Source: Fastidiosipila sp.
GTDB taxonomy: Bacteria; Bacillota; Clostridia; Saccharofermentanales; DTU023
DNA: 34,471 nt
Direction of reading: 5' to 3'
Assembly (NCBI GenBank): GCA_012837885.1
Contig: DUQI01000045.1
Location: forward strand, 1 to 34,471
Shown here: positions 6,828 to 14,280 of the stretch, piece after piece
How the letters are laid out: the number at the start of each line of letters is the position of its first letter
Position numbering within the stretch: the stretch's first letter is position 1
The notes under the pieces: generated by a model
What the model was told of the DNA's origin: nothing
The model's input: only the letters and a program-made list of their open reading frames with translations
Database searches by the model: none
Position numbers and translations under genes: made by a program

Positions 6828-8216
6828 ATGAGAGAATCAAGATACGAGCACAGTCAGACACGTTACGAGTCGCAGCCGACCACCGTGTACGGCGACCATC
6901 GAAACGGTAACCGTTGCTTTTGGAAGATACTGTTCGCGATTATCCTGACCGCGGCGATCACTTTCGCGCTGACGGCAGGTGCTGCGTATATGATCTATCT
7001 ACGTCAATTGAATCCTCCTGCAACGGAAAGTCAGCGAGACCCGGCAAATGGTGCGCTGCTATCGGCGAAAGCCGCCAGCGATGTCGGCCTACAGTTTTCC
7101 GATGATCCGGAGACGGTGGCCGCCCTGCAAAAACTGGTCGATGTCTACAACATTTTGAAAGACAACTACTATGAGGATCTGAGCGAAGCTGAAATGCTCG
7201 AGAAGATGGCCGAAGGACTCGCAAATACGATGGGCAGCAAGTTCACTTTCTATCTGACCAAGGAAGCGAACGAACAGATCGAGCAGTCCATGAGCGGCGA
7301 ATACACCGGTATCGGTGCTGTGGTTAGCGAAGATGACGGTCCGATCTTTAGAATTACCGATCTTATCGCGGACTCTCCGGCCGTTGAAGCCGGTCTGCTC
7401 ATCGGTGACATTATTGAGTCGGTAGACGGCACGCCGGCAAGCGAATTTGAGAATGTCACGCATTTGGCGAGTGTGATCCGCGGTGAAGAGGGAAGTGAAG
7501 TTGTGCTCGGTATCTACCGCAGTTCAGACAGTTCGCAATTCGAAGTCACTTTGGCTAGAAGAAAAATACTCACAGCCAACACGCGCTCGCGCATGATTAC
7601 CGATGAAATCGGCTACGTCCAGGTCACCGAGTTTTCGCATAATGTCAGCGTGAACTTCATCGAGGCCGTCGACAACTTAGTCAAGAAAGGCGCGAAACGT
7701 CTTATTTTCGATCTAAGAAATAACGGCGGCGGACTGGCTGATGAGACGGTGAAGATGGTCGACTACCTGACCGATGACCAGATTGTAGCCAGTATCAAGG
7801 GGAGACGAGAAGGCAAGGAATTCAGTCATGAATGGCGTAGTGACGCGAAAGTCGGCGTACCGGACGATATGAGCTACGTGATCCTGGTAAACAGAAACTC
7901 GGCGAGTAGCAGTGAGCTGTTCTCCGGCGCTTTGCGCGATTACGGCAAAGCGACGCTGGTTGGCGAACAGACCTACGGTAAAGGGGTCGGCACGTTGACC
8001 TATGTTCTGAAAGACGGTTCGGCGGTACAGGTAACGAACTTCGAGTATTTCCTGCCGAATGGCAAGAGTATTCAAGGTATTGGCCTAGAGCCCGATGTCG
8101 AAGTGACGTTGCCGGATGAGACGGCAGGTCTGCCGATCTCGATGCTCGAGAAGGATATGGATACGCAAATGCAAAAAGCGATCGAGATCCTTGAGGATTC
8201 GTTAAAGAACGACTGA
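6828..8216 (+). CDS. S41-family C-terminal processing peptidase (CtpA/CtpB-like)
   Basis: A 462-residue membrane-anchored serine protease. Residues 1-32 are cytoplasmic, ~33-57 a transmembrane segment, ~155-245 a PDZ domain (SGEYTGIGAVV, then DSPAVEAGLLIGDIIESVDG) and ~255-430 the S41 catalytic core. By spacing with known CtpB/Prc enzymes the nucleophile is Ser360 (NSASSSEL) and the general base Lys385 (YGKG), 25 residues apart. The glutamine normally four residues after the lysine is replaced: position 389 is Thr and 388 Gly. Enzymes of this family trim or degrade exported proteins, including cell-wall hydrolases, so it may limit the adjacent M23 enzyme. GGGAGG precedes the ATG; it starts 12 bases after the hydrolase gene. 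Confidence 0.9.
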   Translation: MRESRYEHSQTRYESQPTTVYGDHRNGNRCFWKILFAIILTAAITFALTAGAAYMIYLRQLNPPATESQRDPANGALLSAKAASDVGLQFSDDPETVAALQKLVDVYNILKDNYYEDLSEAEMLEKMAEGLANTMGSKFTFYLTKEANEQIEQSMSGEYTGIGAVVSEDDGPIFRITDLIADSPAVEAGLLIGDIIESVDGTPASEFENVTHLASVIRGEEGSEVVLGIYRSSDSSQFEVTLARRKILTANTRSRMITDEIGYVQVTEFSHNVSVNFIEAVDNLVKKGAKRLIFDLRNNGGGLADETVKMVDYLTDDQIVASIKGRREGKEFSHEWRSDAKVGVPDDMSYVILVNRNSASSSELFSGALRDYGKATLVGEQTYGKGVGTLTYVLKDGSAVQVTNFEYFLPNGKSIQGIGLEPDVEVTLPDETAGLPISMLEKDMDTQMQKAIEILEDSLKND

Positions 8217-8232
8217 GCATTGGCGGTGGCTT

Positions 8233-8829
8233 GTGAGCAGACGATGGATTCTCCTGATTCTGGTGCTTGTGTTGGTGCTTTCTGCCTGCGCAAAGCCTTC
8301 ACCCACAGTAGAGACGGAAATGGAGAGGAACGATCACGTGGTTGAACTGCCGGCTCCGGATAAGATCACGCCACGGAACGTCCGTGCATACCTGAATCGT
8401 GACGACTCGCTCTATATCGATATCCGAAATTACGAAGAGTACGTGCAGGGGCATCTAAGAAACTTTGAGTTGATCCCGTTTTCCGCCTTGATCTATGCAT
8501 ATCAGGCGGAGACGGAACCAAACAGTGTCCAGCTATACGGTGGTTTTCCGGAAGCACCGATCCCGGTCTTCCAAGAATCGGATGAAGTGCTTGAAAAGCT
8601 CTTTCCGAAAGACAAAAACCTATTCATCATCTGCCGAAGCGGTAACCGAAGTGCGGCGATGGTGCATCTGCTCATAGAAAGAGGCTGGGACAAAGAAAAT
8701 CTCTATGATATCGGCGGTATTCTCGATTACGAGCGTAATCCAGAGTATCAGGATCTCCTTGTATCCTGGCCGATGTTTCGTAGCATCGCTAACTACGCGG
8801 TGCAGGGATTAACTAGAATCGAGCGTTAA
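8233..8829 (+). CDS. Rhodanese-domain lipoprotein
   Basis: A 198-residue protein starting with GTG. Residues 1-18 are a lipoprotein signal peptide with lipobox LSAC, so Cys19 would be lipidated and the protein held on the outer face of the membrane. Residues ~45-180 resemble a rhodanese fold: DIRNYEEYVQGHL is the conserved entry motif and CRSGNRS (Cys134) the active-site loop with the catalytic cysteine present. A ~35-residue insertion (about residues 88-123, AYQAETEPNSVQLYGGFPEAP) separates the halves. Cytoplasmic rhodaneses move sulfane sulfur; the role outside the cell is unclear. A Gly-rich GGCGGTGG lies just before the GTG, 16 bases after the S41 gene, making it the last gene of the ftsEX operon. 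Confidence 0.82.
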   Translation: MSRRWILLILVLVLVLSACAKPSPTVETEMERNDHVVELPAPDKITPRNVRAYLNRDDSLYIDIRNYEEYVQGHLRNFELIPFSALIYAYQAETEPNSVQLYGGFPEAPIPVFQESDEVLEKLFPKDKNLFIICRSGNRSAAMVHLLIERGWDKENLYDIGGILDYERNPEYQDLLVSWPMFRSIANYAVQGLTRIER

Positions 8830-8850
8830 ATCAACAAACAACGTGCCAGA

Positions 8851-10050
8851 TTACAGTCTCAGAGCCAGCTGCACGAGAGCAGCGGCTCCCGTCTTGAAGT
8901 GCGATTCGTCGACATCGAATTTCGCGTTGTGATGCGGATGCAGGCGTCCGTCGATCTCTCCCGGGTTACTCAAAAATAAGAAAAGCCCGGGAACTTCTTT
9001 CAGATAAAAGGCAAAATCTTCGCCACCCATCGTCAGCTTCTCAAGCTTTTTAACACGCTCACCGAACAACTCTGTGAGGGCTGGTACGGCACGGTCGACC
9101 GTTGCCTTGTCGTTGATTAAGGGTGGATAGAGATACTCATAATCGACAGTCGCTTCACAGCCGAGTCCACGTGCAATATTTGTCGCGATCAGATCGATTC
9201 GCGCTGCGATCTTCTTCTGCGTGCTTTCACGAAGAGCGCGAACTGTCCCTTCTATCTCCGCCTTCTCAGGGATAATATTCTGATTGAATCCGCTCTCTAT
9301 TCGCGTCACTGACAAGACGGCTGGTTCGAGACCGCTTATGTTTCTGCTTCTAATATTCTGCAGTGCCATGACGATCTGACAGGCAGCGATAACAGGATCT
9401 TCGGAGCCGTGAGGGGAGGCACCGTGTGCACCTTTCCCTTTCACATCGATTTGAAAGCGATCCATCGAAGCCATCATCTTATCGTCGGTCCAGTAGATAG
9501 ATCCAGGTTCCAAACCACCGACGATCTGCCCGGAATGTAAACCGGCGATAACCGACACTCCATGATCTCTTAACGCACCTTCTTCAATCATCGGCTTGGC
9601 ACCACCGGGGTACTCCTCGCCCGGCTGAAAGATGAGAGCGACGTGATTAGGCAAGAGATCACGCCGATCATTCAACACCTTGGCGGCTCCGAGCAGCATG
9701 GCCATATGCGCGTCATGACCGCAGGCATGCATATTGCCATTTCTAGAAGCGAACGAAAGCCCCGTCTCTTCGGCAATAGGTAGCGCGTCCATATCGGCTC
9801 TAAGACCGACGGTCTTCACCTGATCATTGTGTTGACTTCTAATAAATCCGACGATCGCGTTGCTGTCCAGATAGCGTTTGAATGGTATCTTCATCGCTTC
9901 AAGTTCTGACGCTATAAAGGCGGATGTTTGAGGAAGACTAAGTCCAATCTCAGGCATTTGATGCAACGTGCGTCGCCAGCCAATAATCTCTGTTTCTATT
10001 TCTTTGACGGCTTTTTTTACATCAAAAGGCGCGTTCACTTTATGATTCAT
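8851..10050 (-). CDS. M20-family amidohydrolase (N-acyl amino acid / hippurate hydrolase type)
   Basis: A 399-residue zinc-dependent hydrolase of the M20 amidohydrolase group that removes acyl groups from amino acids or related amides. Motifs in order: LHQMPEIG near residue 30, RADMDALPI, the metal site MHACGHDAHMA (~100-115), FQPGEE (~135-140), the dimerisation domain with GKGAHGASPH, and the C-terminal HPHHNAKFDVDE. All expected metal ligands appear present. I chose the ATG at 10050 because a GGTGGAGG site stands about nine bases upstream and the N-terminus then matches the family; the longer in-frame opening to 10140 has no support. It is the only clear minus-strand gene and stands alone. 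The substrate (N-acetyl amino acid, hippurate, IAA-conjugate, peptide) cannot be decided. Confidence 0.92.
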   Translation of the reverse strand: MNHKVNAPFDVKKAVKEIETEIIGWRRTLHQMPEIGLSLPQTSAFIASELEAMKIPFKRYLDSNAIVGFIRSQHNDQVKTVGLRADMDALPIAEETGLSFASRNGNMHACGHDAHMAMLLGAAKVLNDRRDLLPNHVALIFQPGEEYPGGAKPMIEEGALRDHGVSVIAGLHSGQIVGGLEPGSIYWTDDKMMASMDRFQIDVKGKGAHGASPHGSEDPVIAACQIVMALQNIRSRNISGLEPAVLSVTRIESGFNQNIIPEKAEIEGTVRALRESTQKKIAARIDLIATNIARGLGCEATVDYEYLYPPLINDKATVDRAVPALTELFGERVKKLEKLTMGGEDFAFYLKEVPGLFLFLSNPGEIDGRLHPHHNAKFDVDESHFKTGAAALVQLALRL

Positions 10051-10133
10051 GCTAAGTATCCTCCACCTTAATGAACATCGATTCACTGAGCTCAGATTAC
10101 TACGAATGTGTGTAGGTTGATAGATTCTCAAAA

Positions 10134-10162
10134 TTGACAAAGGTTAATGACTGTACGACAAT
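10134..10162 (+). promoter_or_regulatory. Candidate promoter ahead of the epimerase remnant
   Basis: A perfect TTGACA (10134-10139), a 17-base spacer and GACAAT (10157-10162), about 70 bases before the remnant's reading frame. Good -35, partial -10. It lies in the 180-base divergent gap between the M20 gene and the remnant; I see no convincing minus-strand promoter for the M20 gene there. Confidence 0.4.
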
Positions 10163-10227
10163 TTATACAATAGCCTGAAAAATTCTACGACATTAAATAT
10201 GAATAGCTGAGGTATGACCTAATCGAA

Positions 10228-10770
10228 TTGATGAGCCAGCCGGATGATGTATTGATTGAATTCTTTAAAACGCTGCAGGGCGATTTAATGATTCTCGGCA
10301 TCGGCGGTAAGATTGGAACCGAGCTGGGGATTCTTGCTGTTAATGCAATCAAAGCATCCGGAGTGGATCGAAGAGTATATGGCGTGTCGCGTTTCTCACG
10401 TGATGGATCGGATGCCTTTCTAAAAGAAAATGGTATTGAGACAATTCGTTGCGATTTACAAGATAGAGAACAAGTAGAGGCCCTGCCGGAAGTTGAAAAT
10501 ATTATTTTCTTGGCAGGAAAGAAGTTTGGTTCGACAGACAATATAGAAGAGACATGGGGTATGAATGTTATTGTGCCCCATATCGTTGCGGAACGCTTTT
10601 CGAGAAGTCGTATGGTCATCTATTCTTCCGGCAACATTTATGCTTTTGTCGATCGCGGAAGTGGCGGATCGTTGGAGAAACAATTGATGGTTAAGGAGAC
10701 CGCATCGCGTGCGATGCGGCCTCTTACCATAAATGATGGTGCTCATGCGAGCGGGCTTGTTTGGTCCTAA
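10228..10770 (+). pseudogene. Truncated NAD-dependent epimerase/dehydratase remnant
   Basis: The reading frame (about 180 residues) begins like a family of short-chain NAD-dependent epimerase/dehydratases: an N-terminal helix, then DLMILGIGGKIGTELG, a Rossmann nucleotide loop (GxGGKxG), then a second strand and RYD-like region YGVSRFS, IIFLAGKKFGS and MVIYSSGNIYAFV. Full-length relatives are, from memory, above 300 residues and continue after the last segment into a conserved YxxxR region; here the similarity stops near residue 150 and the frame runs into a set of inverted repeats before its stop codon. The N-terminus also looks cut: in-frame residues before the first ATG (10231; TTG at 10228) still read like family sequence up to a stop at 10204, and no well-placed binding site exists. 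I treat it as a decayed gene; a functional short protein is less likely. Confidence 0.6.
10691..10725 (+). repeat. Long near-perfect hairpin at the 3' end of the epimerase remnant
   Basis: Arms centred on CCGCATCGC (10700-10708) and GCGATGCGG (10711-10719) pair perfectly, and pairing continues outward (AAGGAGA against CCTCTT) with one mismatch and one bulge, about 15 base pairs overall. Two small hairpins follow: ACCAT/ATGGT (10726-10740) and GCTC/GAGC (10741-10752). No T-tract follows, so it is not a normal intrinsic terminator. It may be an RNA structure or an inserted repeat. Confidence 0.55.
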
Positions 10771-10806
10771 GACACCGTTCGTAGCACATTGCCAAAAGCG
10801 ATTGGG

Positions 10807-10825
10807 CGATTTTTTTGAAAAATCG
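10807..10825. other. AT-rich hairpin upstream of the S10 promoter, possible bidirectional terminator
   Basis: CGATTTTT (10807-10814) and AAAAATCG (10818-10825) form an 8-bp stem with a three-base loop. It is enclosed by a wider inverted repeat, CACCGTT (10773-10779) and AACGGTG (10841-10847). The position, between the remnant and the ribosomal promoter, suits insulation, but the stem is AT-rich and lacks a clean T-tract after a GC stem. Confidence 0.35.
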
Positions 10826-10858
10826 TCAAATTAAGCGGAAAACGGTGGCATTTAGGGC

Positions 10859-10887
10859 TTGTATCACCCGTTTTATTCCTGTATACT
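10859..10887 (+). promoter_or_regulatory. Promoter of the S10-spc-alpha super-operon
   Basis: TTGTAT (10859-10864), a 17-base spacer and TATACT (10882-10887). The -10 matches the housekeeping consensus in five of six positions. It stands about 235 bases before rpsJ, leaving a long transcribed leader, and is the best promoter in the 350-base gene-free stretch 10771-11120. Confidence 0.6.
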
Positions 10888-10893
10888 TTGCCT

Positions 10894-11108
10894 TGCGCGT
10901 TTTTCTGAGAAGGAAAATCCGCAGGTAGGGATCAAGATTGCGATGCGCTCGCTGCGGGCGTTTCGGTAACTTGATCGGAAGCACCCGGCGATGATCCGGG
11001 AACACCGGCAGCGGCGTTTGATGCCCAGCCCATATGATTTTTTGGCTGGGTTTTGATTTGGGGCAAGAAGATACGCCCGGATGCGTTGCAAGGTGAAGCA
11101 GAGATTGC
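10894..11108 (+). promoter_or_regulatory. Structured 5' leader of rpsJ with alternative pairings and an attenuator-like hairpin
   Basis: The leader holds several pairings. GATCAAG (10930-10936) pairs with CTTGATC (10970-10976), closing a stem around a small hairpin (10946-10960). CCCGG (10984-10988) pairs with CCGGG (10996-11000). CCCAGCC (11024-11030) pairs with GGCTGGG (11044-11050) and is followed by TTTTGATTT, a terminator-like arrangement. ATCCGGG (10994-11000) can instead pair with CCCGGAT (11076-11082), which would disrupt the CCCGG stem. S10 operons are often controlled by L4 acting on the leader, and L4 is encoded in this operon; whether that holds here is unproven. Confidence 0.5.
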
Positions 11109-11120
11109 AGGAGGGTTTAG

Positions 11121-11432
11121 ATGGCAATCAATCAAAAAATCAGAATCCGTTTGAAGGCATTCGACCACCACATTCTGGACGAGAGCGCAGAGCGCATCGT
11201 CGAGACAGCGAAGCGCACCGGCGCGAGCGTCGCGGGACCGATCCCGCTGCCGACCGAGAAAGAGATCATCACGATCCTGCGTTCGCCGCATAAGCACAAG
11301 GATGCCCGTGAGCAGTTCGAAATCAGAACGCACAAACGGCTGATCGACATTCTGGCACCGAACCAGCGCACGATGGAGTCGCTGAAGAAGCTCGAGATGC
11401 CGGCAGGTGTCAACATCGAAATCAAAATGTAG
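11121..11432 (+). CDS. rpsJ: 30S ribosomal protein S10
   Basis: First gene of the super-operon; S10 sits in the head of the small subunit and, in NusE form, joins transcription antitermination complexes. The 103-residue length and the stretches [53 protein letters not shown] (read in parts) and [11 protein letters not shown] are typical. AGGAGGG (11109-11115) lies five bases before the ATG. A hairpin in the 73-base gap to rplC (11462-11480) is listed separately. The overlapping frame starting at 11081 is a shadow. Confidence 0.98.
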   Translation: MAINQKIRIRLKAFDHHILDESAERIVETAKRTGASVAGPIPLPTEKEIITILRSPHKHKDAREQFEIRTHKRLIDILAPNQRTMESLKKLEMPAGVNIEIKM

Positions 11433-11461
11433 TGCGCTTCGCGCTTTACATAGAAGGTCAT

Positions 11462-11480
11462 GTTCGCCCCGAGGGTGAAC
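11462..11480 (+). promoter_or_regulatory. Hairpin in the rpsJ-rplC spacer
   Basis: GTTCGCCC (11462-11469) pairs with GGGTGAAC (11473-11480) with one G-T wobble and a three-base loop. It lies about 12 bases before the rplC binding site (AGGAGG). It could affect rplC translation or mRNA processing; it has no T-tract. Confidence 0.35.
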
Positions 11481-11505
11481 CAATAACCAGGAGGATTGTA
11501 AGGAA

Positions 11506-12132
11506 ATGAGTAAATTCATGCTCGGCAGAAAAGCCGGTATGACCCAGATCTTTGACGAGGACGGCATCGTCATTCCGGTCACCGTACTGGAGTGCGGTCC
11601 GCTTTATGTCGTTCAGAAGAAGACGGACGAGACGGACGGCTACGCCGCAGTCAAGGTCGGGTTCGAAGATAAGAAGCGTGTCAATCGCCCGAAGCAGGGT
11701 GAATTCGACAAAGCCGGCGTCACGCCGAAATGCGTGCTGCGCGAATTCCATACGGACGAAGCGTACGAACCGGGGCAGGAGATCAAGGTGTCCGACATGT
11801 TTGAAGTCGGCGACCAGGTCGATGTGTCCGGTGTATCAAAAGGTAAAGGCTATCAAGGATCGATCAAGCGTCACGGCTTTTCGAGAGGCCCGATGTCGCA
11901 CGGTTCGAAATATCACAGAGGTCCCGGTTCGCGTGGTTCGTCCGCAACGCCCGGCCGTGTGATGAAAGGCAAAAAACTGCCTGGTCAGATGGGCTTTGAG
12001 CGCGTCACCGTGCAGAATTTGAGAGTCGTGCAGGTCGACGGTGAGAGAAACATTCTCGTGATCCGCGGCGCTGTGCCGGGTCCGAAGGGCGGCCTGCTTG
12101 AGATCAAGACGTCGACCAAGGTCCGCGGTTAA
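11506..12132 (+). CDS. rplC: 50S ribosomal protein L3
   Basis: Early-assembly large-subunit protein whose long loop reaches the peptidyl-transferase area. 208 residues, the normal length. The N-terminal [15 protein letters not shown] and the loop segment [20 protein letters not shown] followed by [15 protein letters not shown] are family hallmarks. Binding site AGGAGGATTG is upstream of the ATG. The next gene, rplD, begins 12 bases after the stop. Confidence 0.98.
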   Translation: MSKFMLGRKAGMTQIFDEDGIVIPVTVLECGPLYVVQKKTDETDGYAAVKVGFEDKKRVNRPKQGEFDKAGVTPKCVLREFHTDEAYEPGQEIKVSDMFEVGDQVDVSGVSKGKGYQGSIKRHGFSRGPMSHGSKYHRGPGSRGSSATPGRVMKGKKLPGQMGFERVTVQNLRVVQVDGERNILVIRGAVPGPKGGLLEIKTSTKVRG

Positions 12133-12143
12133 GGAGTAAGGCA

Positions 12144-12770
12144 ATGGCAAAGACTAATGTAGTGAATATGAAAGGCGAAGTCGTCGGAGAGATTGAACTG
12201 GTCGACGCGATCTTCGGTATTGAGCCGAATCAGGACGTCATGAGCCGTGTGATCCGAAACCAGCTCGCGAATCGCCGACAGGGCACGCATAAGACGAAGA
12301 CGCGTTCCGAAAGAAGAGGCGGCGGCAGAAAACCGTGGCGTCAAAAAGGTACCGGACGCGCCCGTCAGGGATCGATCCGCTCCGCACAGTGGGTCGGCGG
12401 CGGCATCATCTTTGGGCCGACGCCCAGAGATTACAGCTATACGCTGCCGAAGAAAATGCGTCGTCTGGCGCTGAAGTCGGCGCTCAGCGCGAAAGTTTTA
12501 GCCTCGTCGCTCGTCGTCGTCGACGAATTGAAACTCGACGAGATCAAAACGAAGAAGATGGTCGAATTCCTGAACGCCGTCGGCGTGGACAAGAGCGCGC
12601 TGCTCGTGATGGATGCCCGTGACGAGAAGATCGAGCGTTCCGCGGCCAATCTGCAGGGCGTGAAGACGGCACTGCCGAACACGATCAATGTGTTCGACAT
12701 CCTGAAGTTTGACAAGTTTGTGGCGACCCGCGCCGCGATCGAGAACATAGAGGAGGTTTATAACAAATGA
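12144..12770 (+). CDS. rplD: 50S ribosomal protein L4
   Basis: Large-subunit protein lining the exit tunnel and, in several bacteria, a regulator of its own S10 operon. 208 residues. The tunnel loop is visible as RRGGGRKPWRQKGTGRARQGSIRSAQWVGGG (~residues 56-87) followed by FGPTPRDYSY, and the C-terminal domain ends in the usual ATRAAIENIEE. Binding site AAGGAG. Its last codons overlap the start of rplW by four bases (ATGA), which implies translational coupling. See the rpsJ leader for a possible target. Confidence 0.98.
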   Translation: MAKTNVVNMKGEVVGEIELVDAIFGIEPNQDVMSRVIRNQLANRRQGTHKTKTRSERRGGGRKPWRQKGTGRARQGSIRSAQWVGGGIIFGPTPRDYSYTLPKKMRRLALKSALSAKVLASSLVVVDELKLDEIKTKKMVEFLNAVGVDKSALLVMDARDEKIERSAANLQGVKTALPNTINVFDILKFDKFVATRAAIENIEEVYNK

Positions 12771-13120
12771 AAACTCCACAAGACATCATTTTGCGTCCGG
12801 TAATCACGGAGCAAAGCTCGATGCAGGCGGCCGAAGGCAAATACACGTTTGTCGTCGCCAAGACAGCCTCCAAACCGGAGATCCGTCAGGCGGTCGAGCG
12901 TCTGTTCGACGTCAAGGTCACCGGCGTCAACACCCTACGCTATGAAGGCAAGAAAAAACGCATCGGCGTCCATGCCGGTAAAACAGCAGGCTACAAAAAG
13001 GCCGTGGTGACGATCGACACCGACCCGACACCGGAGAAATTCCAGACGGCGGGCGGCAAAGAGACTCAGTCGGCCAAGAAATACAAGACGTCAATCGATG
13101 AATTCGGTTTTGGCGGCTAA
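12767..13120 (+). CDS. rplW: 50S ribosomal protein L23
   Basis: Tunnel-exit protein and docking site for trigger factor and SRP. The core (DIILRPVITEQSS, KYTFVVAKTASKPEIRQAVERLFDVKV, NTLRYEGKKKRIG, GYKKAVVTID) is standard. At 117 residues it is about 20 longer than the common form: an extra segment (~residues 90-110, PTPEKFQTAGGKETQSAKK) precedes the C-terminal strand. I recall a similar segment in some Clostridia, so it may be a lineage feature. The GGAGG binding site lies within the end of rplD. Confidence 0.97.
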   Translation: MKTPQDIILRPVITEQSSMQAAEGKYTFVVAKTASKPEIRQAVERLFDVKVTGVNTLRYEGKKKRIGVHAGKTAGYKKAVVTIDTDPTPEKFQTAGGKETQSAKKYKTSIDEFGFGG

Positions 13121-13148
13121 GCCGTATTAGGAAGGAAGCAGGAGAATT

Positions 13149-13976
13149 ATGGCACTTAAGCAATATCGCCCGACTTCACCGGCGAGAAGACAGATGACCG
13201 GCGCCGACTATTCGATTTTGACGAAGAAAGCCCCGGAGAAAAGTCTTTTAAAGAAAGTTAAGAAAACGGCCGGCCGAAACAACTACGGTCGCATCACCGT
13301 CCGTCACAGAGGCGGCGGCAATAGAAACAAACTGCGCATCATCGATTGGAAGAGAAAGCGCGACGGTATCCCGGCTAAAGTGGCGGCGATCGAGTACGAT
13401 CCGAACCGCACGGCGTTCCTCGCTCTTTTACACTACGTCGACGGCGCGAAGAGCTACATCCTCGCACCGGAAGGCCTGAAGGCTGGCGACACGGTCGTCT
13501 CCGGCGAAGGCGCCGACATCCAGGCCGGCAACTGCCTGCCGATCTCGGCGATCCCGGTCGGTACGGAAGTGCACAATATCGAGATGAAGCCTGGCGCCGG
13601 CGGTAAGCTGGTGAGAGGCGCCGGTACCGGTGCGCAGCTTCTGGCCAAGGAAGGGAAACACGCGACCTTGCGTCTGCCTTCCGGCGAAGTGCGCCTGATC
13701 CCGGTGACCTGCCGCGCCACGATCGGCTCGGTCAGCAACCCGGAGAACGAAATTGTGAACATCGGTAAAGCCGGCAAGGTGCGTCACATGGGGCGCCGCC
13801 CGAAGGTCAGAGGTTCCGCGATGAACCCGGTCGACCATCCGCACGGCGGTGGTGAGGGTAAAGCCCCGATCGGTATGCCGGGTCCTGTCACGCCCTGGGG
13901 CGTGAAGACGCACGGCTACAAGACGAGAAAGAATAAGCGTTCGGATCAGTACATTATCCGTCGCAGAAAAAAATAA
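13149..13976 (+). CDS. rplB: 50S ribosomal protein L2
   Basis: Primary 23S rRNA-binding protein needed for subunit association and peptidyl transfer. 275 residues, the standard length. Landmarks: [11 protein letters not shown] near the start, [22 protein letters not shown], the double SH3-like core, and the highly conserved C-terminal loop [18 protein letters not shown] containing the histidine associated with peptidyl-transferase function. Binding site GGAGAA/AGCAGG before the ATG. Confidence 0.98.
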   Translation: MALKQYRPTSPARRQMTGADYSILTKKAPEKSLLKKVKKTAGRNNYGRITVRHRGGGNRNKLRIIDWKRKRDGIPAKVAAIEYDPNRTAFLALLHYVDGAKSYILAPEGLKAGDTVVSGEGADIQAGNCLPISAIPVGTEVHNIEMKPGAGGKLVRGAGTGAQLLAKEGKHATLRLPSGEVRLIPVTCRATIGSVSNPENEIVNIGKAGKVRHMGRRPKVRGSAMNPVDHPHGGGEGKAPIGMPGPVTPWGVKTHGYKTRKNKRSDQYIIRRRKK

Positions 13977-13994
13977 GGTGGAGGGTAATCTGAT

Positions 13995-14270
13995 ATGAGC
14001 CGTTCAACGAAAAAAGGGTTCTATGTCGAGGAACGTTTGATGAAGCGGATCCAAGACCTGAACGAGAAGAACGAGCACCGCGTGCTCAAGACATGGTCCA
14101 GATCGTCCACCATCTTCCCCGATATGGTCGGTCATACGATCGCCGTGCATGACGGCAGACGTCATGTACCGGTCTACATCACGGAAGAGATGGTCGGCCA
14201 TAAACTCGGTGAATTTGCACCGACCAGAACTTACCGCGGCCATGCTGGCTCGGACAAGCGCTCACGCTAG
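13995..14270 (+). CDS. rpsS: 30S ribosomal protein S19
   Basis: Head protein of the small subunit that pairs with S13 near the A-site tRNA. 91 residues, normal. [19 protein letters not shown] at the start and [43 protein letters not shown] (read in parts) define it; the C-terminal basic tail is present. GGTGGAGGG lies upstream of the ATG and rplV begins ten bases after the stop. Confidence 0.98.
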   Translation: MSRSTKKGFYVEERLMKRIQDLNEKNEHRVLKTWSRSSTIFPDMVGHTIAVHDGRRHVPVYITEEMVGHKLGEFAPTRTYRGHAGSDKRSR

Positions 14271-14280
14271 GAGGGTATAG

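Noticed and set aside
10051-10140. A longer N-terminus for the M20 amidohydrolase
   Set aside because: The GGTGGAGG site serves the ATG at 10050 and the added 30 residues do not fit the family.
10700-10719. Possible intrinsic terminator or T-box-type element
   Set aside because: The strong stem lacks a following T-tract, and I see no T-box consensus upstream; kept only as an unexplained hairpin.
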